A stretch of 64,000 bases of DNA from Trichococcus flocculiformis (lineage in GTDB: Bacteria; Bacillota; Bacilli; Lactobacillales; Aerococcaceae): the NCBI RefSeq assembly GCF_900113645.1, contig NZ_FOQC01000006.1, positions 31,963 through 95,962 of the forward strand, in the 5' to 3' direction. The stretch's first letter is position 1. Every line of letters begins with the position of its first letter. Both the position numbers and the translations under genes were made by a program. A model generated the notes under the pieces. The model was not told the DNA's origin. It was given only the letters and a program-made list of their open reading frames with translations, and made no database searches. Shown here one piece after another: positions 59,955 through 64,000 of the stretch.

Positions 59955-61205
59955 TTAGGACCTGATTTGGCCTTCACCGTAGATGATGTACTTATAGGAA
60001 GTCAATTCCTTCAACCCCATCGGTCCACGGGCATGGAGTTTTTGCGTACTGATGCCGATTTCTCCACCGAAGCCGAAACAACCGCCGTCCGTGAAACGAG
60101 AAGAGGCGTTGATGTAGACTGCCGCTGCATCGATATCGTTCAGGAAGTTCTGTGCCGTTTGGTAATGATCGGTGACGATCACTTCGGAATGGCCTGTGCT
60201 GTATTTTTGGATATGCGCGATGGCATCGTCATAGGAGGAAACCACTTTGACTGCCAAAATGAAATCTGAGAATTCGGCAGCGAAATCTTCTTCTGTTGCT
60301 GGAACAGCTTCAGACAGGCTGCTGCAAGTCTTCGCATCGCCGCGCAATTCCACTTTATAAGGCGCCAAAGCTTCCGCGAAAACAGGCAGGAAAGCATTCG
60401 CGATTGCTTCGTGGACAACAAGCGTCTCGATGGAATTGCAGACGGAAGGGCGGGAACATTTCGCATTCACCAGAATGCGCGTAGCCATTTCTAATTCGGC
60501 ATCTTTATCGATGTACAAGTGGCAATTTCCGACGCCTGTTTCGATGACTGGCACTGTCGCGTTTTTCAGTACGTTCTGGATCAGGCCGGCTCCACCACGA
60601 GGGATCAGGCAATCCAGATAGCCATTCATTTTCATGAATTCGCTGGCCAATTCGCGGGACGGATCAGGGATCAGTTGCAGCGTTTCCTTGGCGAAGCCGG
60701 CGTCCGCGAGGCCGGCCTGCAATGCGGTCATGATGGCTTTGTTGGATTCCAAGGCCTCTTTTCCACCGCGCAGGATGACAGCATTCCCGGATTTAAAGCA
60801 AAGGGCACTTGCATCCGCCGTGACGTTTGGGCGCGATTCGTAAATGATTCCGATAACGCCAAGCGGAACACGTTGCTTGCCTATCGTCAAACCATCGGCT
60901 GATTTCGTCATTTCTTCGACATAGCCGACCGGATCAGGCAGTTGTGCGATTTCCTTAAAACTGTCCGCCATCCCTTTGATCCGTTGCGGGTTCAAAGTCA
61001 AACGTTCGATCATCGGCGTCGGCAAACCATTGGCCGCGGCAGCTGCGATGTCCTTCGCGTTTGCGGTCAAGATAGCATCTTGATGCGTGTAAAGGGCGGC
61101 TTCCATGGCCAAAAGTCCCTCGTTTTTTTGCTTGGTTGAGGCTTTCCTCAGGCTGTTGGCTGCGGCTTTTGCGGCAATGCCCATTTCTTGCAATAAACTG
61201 TTCAT
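59955..61205 (-). CDS. proA: Gamma-glutamyl phosphate reductase
   Basis: A 416-residue NADPH-dependent aldehyde dehydrogenase-fold enzyme, second step of proline synthesis. P-L-G-V-I-G-I-I-Y-E-S-R-P-N is near 115, the catalytic cysteine is in N-A-K-C-S-R-P-S-V-C-N, and the end has H-A-R-G-P-M-G-L. Starts 13 bases after proB. Confidence 0.97.
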   Translation of the reverse strand: MNSLLQEMGIAAKAAANSLRKASTKQKNEGLLAMEAALYTHQDAILTANAKDIAAAAANGLPTPMIERLTLNPQRIKGMADSFKEIAQLPDPVGYVEEMTKSADGLTIGKQRVPLGVIGIIYESRPNVTADASALCFKSGNAVILRGGKEALESNKAIMTALQAGLADAGFAKETLQLIPDPSRELASEFMKMNGYLDCLIPRGGAGLIQNVLKNATVPVIETGVGNCHLYIDKDAELEMATRILVNAKCSRPSVCNSIETLVVHEAIANAFLPVFAEALAPYKVELRGDAKTCSSLSEAVPATEEDFAAEFSDFILAVKVVSSYDDAIAHIQKYSTGHSEVIVTDHYQTAQNFLNDIDAAAVYINASSRFTDGGCFGFGGEIGISTQKLHARGPMGLKELTSYKYIIYGEGQIRS

Positions 61206-61218
61206 CGAATATCCTCCT

Positions 61219-62034
61219 CTACTTATCTTCTCTCACAAAATAGGTTCCTATTTCTTTTCCAGCCAGTATATCGAATAGTACGGTCGGGTCGGTGGCTTGC
61301 GTCAATACCATCTGCTGCTTATTCTTCAGTATTTGTTTGGCAGCCTTCAATTTGGTTGCCATGCCGCCGGTCCCGAATTTCGAACCGTTCCCGCCAGCCA
61401 AAGCCATTTCTTTTGAAGTGACTGCATGGATGGTGTGGAAGAGCACAGCATCTGGATGCGCCGTTGGATTTTTATCGTAAAAACCAGGTACATCGGACAG
61501 CATGATCAACAGATCGGCGGAGATTATCTCCGCAACCGTTGCGGAAAGGCGGTCGTTATCTCCGAATTTTGTCAGGTGATCCAGTTCTTCGACAGAAACA
61601 GCATCATTCTCGTTTACGATCGGGATGATGTCCATTTTCAACAACTGTTCGAAGGCGTTTACGGCATTCCTGCGGCTTTCCGGGAACTGCACGATATCCA
61701 AAGTCATGAGTATTTGCCCGACGATCTGGTTATAGTGCGAGAAAAAGCGGGTGTAGAGGTTCATCAATTCGGCCTGACCGACGGAAGCGACTGCCTGTTG
61801 CTCGGGTATGGATTTCGGACGGTGCGGTAGGTTCAGGTGGTTGAGTCCGACACCGATCGCACCGGAAGATACCAAAACGATTTCCTTCCCCTGATTGCGC
61901 AGAACGGTCAAGACATAAGCAAGTCGGTCGATAGTCTGGTAGTTTACGGATCCGTCCGCCAGCATCAAAGAACTTGTGCCGATTTTGATGACGATCCTTT
62001 TGCAGTCCAATATTTTGTTGCGAATAGGTTCCAT
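61219..62034 (-). CDS. proB: Glutamate 5-kinase
   Basis: A 271-residue kinase, first step of proline synthesis. Motifs are R-I-V-I-K-I-G-T-S-S-L, S-S-G-A-I-G-V-G, N-E-N-D-A-V-S and F-G-D-N-D-R-L-S, with G-T-G-G-M-x-T-K near 215. It lacks the C-terminal PUA domain, so it is of the short type (~270 residues). ATG 62034 has better spacing to the GGGG site than GTG 62040. proC is not in the window. Confidence 0.95.
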   Translation of the reverse strand: MEPIRNKILDCKRIVIKIGTSSLMLADGSVNYQTIDRLAYVLTVLRNQGKEIVLVSSGAIGVGLNHLNLPHRPKSIPEQQAVASVGQAELMNLYTRFFSHYNQIVGQILMTLDIVQFPESRRNAVNAFEQLLKMDIIPIVNENDAVSVEELDHLTKFGDNDRLSATVAEIISADLLIMLSDVPGFYDKNPTAHPDAVLFHTIHAVTSKEMALAGGNGSKFGTGGMATKLKAAKQILKNKQQMVLTQATDPTVLFDILAGKEIGTYFVREDK

Positions 62035-62172
62035 ATGCACATCCCCGTTTACGATTTGATTTTTTTCCTCTATAGAAAGAATAGTTTTTTTATGTGTTGC
62101 AGAGCTCGCATCCAGCGAGGTATTACTTCATATAGTATCATGGAATGGCGAAAAAATTAAGATATAGCAAAA

Positions 62173-62204
62173 AAAAGCTGCCTGAAGTTATCAGGCAGCC
62201 CTAA
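62173..62204 (-). terminator. Terminator after the HAD gene
   Basis: GCTGCCTGA pairs with TCAGGCAGC; minus-strand T8 follows. It separates the HAD gene from proBA. Confidence 0.88.
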
Positions 62205-62238
62205 AGGAGTTGCTCTTTACTTTGGAGGAGTAAAGAAA

Positions 62239-62316
62239 TTGAAAAAGATTGTTTGTGATTGGCCTACACTCATAGTAAAACTCAATTATGAAGAAACTGT
62301 GAAGATTATTTTATGA
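62239..62316 (+). CDS. Possible 25-residue peptide
   Basis: TTG 62239 opens 25 codons (M-K-K-I-V-C-D-W-P ... T-V-K-I-I-L) with GGAGGAG 8 bases upstream. The ribosome site sits in the loop of CTTTAC...GTAAAG (62215-62235), so it may be hidden by structure. No promoter or homologue recognised; could be chance. Confidence 0.25.
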   Translation: MKKIVCDWPTLIVKLNYEETVKIIL

Positions 62317-62343
62317 AATGGATAAGCTTTTATGCTGACGCAG

Positions 62344-63189
62344 TCAGATCAGTCCGAAAGTACGGAATGCCTGATAGAGACCATCATCGTCCACTGAAGT
62401 TGTGATATGATCCGCGACAGCCTTCAGTTCTTCCTTGGCATTCCCCATGGCGATCCCGACCGCACAATAGTCGAACATCTCCAAATCGTTCAAGCCATCG
62501 CCGATTGCAATCGTTCGCTCTTTGGGAAGGCTCAGATGTGTCAGTAACGCTTCAATTGCGGTCGCTTTGTGTACGCCTGGTACCATCAGTTCACCGCTGT
62601 CATCCCCAAACTGAGGGACGGTGCACTGAATCGTGTCAAAGGCGTTTTCGAATTCCGCCTTGATCTGTGCGAAAGAAAGTTTGTCGCTCTGAAGGAAACA
62701 GGCTTTATTGACATCAGTCTTATACAGATCCTCTTCACCGTAGATCAATCCCTCGATGAAAGGATGCGGCTGTTCTTCTTTACGTCTACGGGCATCCGGA
62801 TCATTGGCGATGTCACCGTAAATGCAACGTTCCACATGAGGCAGGAAATTCTTGCTGGCGAACAGCCCGCCATTTGATTCCAAGTAAAAATCAACGCCAT
62901 GCTGATCAAAGAAATCCACCATCCGTCTGACTTCACTGGCCGGGACTGTCTTATGGTAAAGCATTCCGTCATTCAGTTCAACAAAGCCGCCGCCAGCACC
63001 GATGATGCCGTCAAAGCCGATTTCCATGATGAAATCATAGATTTCCGGTTTTGAGCGGCCGGTGCACAAATAAATTTCGTGCCCATTCAAGCGTGCCTGT
63101 CTGCATGCGTCCGCAGCGGAGGAGGGAACCCAGCCGTCATCCGTCACCAAAGTGCCATCAATATCCAAAAAAATGATTTTTTTATCCAA
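62344..63189 (-). CDS. Cof-type HAD phosphatase
   Basis: A 281-residue HAD hydrolase. Motif I D-I-D-G-T-L is at 9-14, L-C-T-G-R-S is motif II and G-D-G-L-N-D-L is motif IV. It is distinct from the copy at 48411. The start is TTG 63189 with a weak site (AAAGCGAG). Substrate, probably a sugar phosphate or flavin-type phosphate, not known. Confidence 0.9.
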   Translation of the reverse strand: MDKKIIFLDIDGTLVTDDGWVPSSAADACRQARLNGHEIYLCTGRSKPEIYDFIMEIGFDGIIGAGGGFVELNDGMLYHKTVPASEVRRMVDFFDQHGVDFYLESNGGLFASKNFLPHVERCIYGDIANDPDARRRKEEQPHPFIEGLIYGEEDLYKTDVNKACFLQSDKLSFAQIKAEFENAFDTIQCTVPQFGDDSGELMVPGVHKATAIEALLTHLSLPKERTIAIGDGLNDLEMFDYCAVGIAMGNAKEELKAVADHITTSVDDDGLYQAFRTFGLI

Positions 63190-63329
63190 TTATAATTCTC
63201 GCTTTCTGCCCTCCGATGGGGCTCTCCGTTTTTCATTTCTACTATATAATGGAACACCTGAAAATGCTAGCCAGAAGAACCGTGTGCTGACATGAAAACC
63301 GCAATTTTATAAGAAACTTAAAAAAGTTG

Positions 63330-63358
63330 TTGACAGCATGCGGCTGCGATGATAGTAT
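63330..63358 (+). promoter_or_regulatory. rRNA promoter P1
   Basis: TTGACA (63330-63335), 17 bases, TAGTAT (63353-63358). Confidence 0.9.
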
Positions 63359-63406
63359 ATAGAAGTTGTCCGCCAGAATCGGCTTTGAAATGATTTGAAA
63401 AAATTG

Positions 63407-63435
63407 TTGACAGACGATTTAGAGCGTGATATTAT
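63407..63435 (+). promoter_or_regulatory. rRNA promoter P2
   Basis: TTGACA (63407-63412), 17 bases, TATTAT (63430-63435); 77 bases after P1. Confidence 0.92.
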
Positions 63436-63499
63436 ATAAAAGTTGCTGATCCACGCATCTGCAAGCCGATAATACTTCTGAAAAAAATTCAGAAAAGGC

Positions 63500-63528
63500 T
63501 TGACGGACAGCAGGAGCCGTGATAATAT
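63500..63528 (+). promoter_or_regulatory. rRNA promoter P3
   Basis: TTGACG (63500-63505), 17 bases, TAATAT (63523-63528). Confidence 0.9.
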
Positions 63529-63721
63529 AAATAAGCAATCACGTAATACGTGATGCGCGATTGACCTTTGAAAACTGAACAAAGAATGAACGAACCAAAT
63601 GTGCAGGGAGCTTAGACTTCGGTCGAAGCAAACGAAGGCGATACATCGTATCGCAAACATAAAGTCAGCAAGAAATTAAGAGCTATTCAGCTTTTCATGA
63701 GGGTTTCTGTACAAGAGCCCA
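63529..63721 (+). other. 16S rRNA leader with boxA-like antitermination site
   Basis: TTGACCTTTGAAAACT (63561-63576) matches the boxA-type element usual ahead of Firmicutes rRNA. A small hairpin AATCACGTAATACGTGAT (63537-63554) precedes it. The rest should pair with the distal spacer for processing. Confidence 0.75.
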
Positions 63722-64000
63722 CATTACATGAGAGTTTGATCCTGGCTCAGGACGAACGCTGGCGGCGTGCCTAATACATGCAAGTCGAACGGTCTTTTCT
63801 ATGGAAGCTTGCTTCCACTGAGAAGATAGTGGCGAACGGGTGAGTAACACGTGGGTAACCTGCCCATAAGAGGGGGATAACATCCGGAAACGGGTGCTAA
63901 TACCGCATAGTTTTCTTGATCGCATGATCGGGAAAGGAAAGACGGCCTTTGTGCTGTCGCTTATGGATGGACCCGCGGCGTATTAGTTAGTTGGTGAGGT
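63722..64000 (+). rRNA. rrs: 16S ribosomal RNA, 5' part
   Basis: AGAGTTTGATCCTGGCTCAG at 63731-63750 is the universal 16S start region, followed by GACGAACGCTGGCGGCGTGCC and the V1/V2 region. It runs off the window. The variable part (AACGGTCTTTTCTATGG...) suggests Carnobacteriaceae, near Trichococcus. The exact 5' end is estimated to within a few bases. Confidence 0.98.

Noticed and set aside
62041..62180. T-box riboswitch ahead of proBA
   Set aside because: No T-box consensus or specifier loop is visible; the hairpin at 62173 is upstream of the promoter and belongs to the HAD gene.

Overview
The window is a 64 kb piece of a low-GC Gram-positive chromosome. The order of the housekeeping genes (dnaX, ybaB, recR, yaaL, tmk, darA, holB, ricT, yabA, trmN6, yazA, rsmI) and the first ~280 bases of a 16S rRNA at the right end point to Lactobacillales, most likely family Carnobacteriaceae and a Trichococcus-like genus. 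The genus is an inference from remembered 16S and gene content; no search was run.

Bases 1 to about 31.9 kb are accessory DNA, AT-rich, full of relics and much repaired by recombination. The left part is a heavy-metal island: a DUF2703 protein next to a broken merA copy, an IS1182-type relic, an ArsR regulator beside a truncated CDF exporter, a P1B-4 ATPase (SPC and HEGST motifs), lspA, a cadC-cadD-cadA operon with a recognisable promoter and operator, a PepSY/SHOCT membrane pair, relics of a second arsR-cadA set, nadE, and an intact merR-merA operon with a MerR-type 20-bp-spacer promoter. Three copies of one serine resolvase gene (one intact, two broken) are scattered from 15.9 to 27.5 kb.

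Between 19 and 25 kb lies a bacteriocin region. It holds a brochocin-C-like two-peptide bacteriocin with immunity gene, a CbnS-like inducing peptide, an AgrC/ComD-type histidine kinase and a LytTR response regulator. A second, divergent two-peptide bacteriocin operon sits between the kinase and the regulator. No peptidase-containing ABC exporter is present, and the thioredoxin-like accessory gene is only a fragment. The brochocin-like genes are flanked by two related ~171-176 bp palindromic elements with terminal inverted repeats. Two ABC transporters follow (25.4-29.4 kb).

From 30.4 to 33.5 kb come a DUF368 membrane protein, a dead tetR, mazEF and a CatE-like dioxygenase. The core replication and translation cluster runs from 33.8 to 48.3 kb, interrupted by a sugar (GPH) transporter and a marR-ABC exporter pair. 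At 48.4-58.1 kb a HAD phosphatase and an RpiR regulator diverge from a catabolic operon: two dehydrogenases, a mannose-family PTS (IIC, IID, IIB, IIA), mannonate dehydratase, a KDPG aldolase, and an unrecognised membrane protein that resembles a degenerate M28 peptidase. The right end holds mscL, a DadA-like oxidase, proB-proA, another HAD phosphatase, and three tandem rRNA promoters leading into 16S rRNA.
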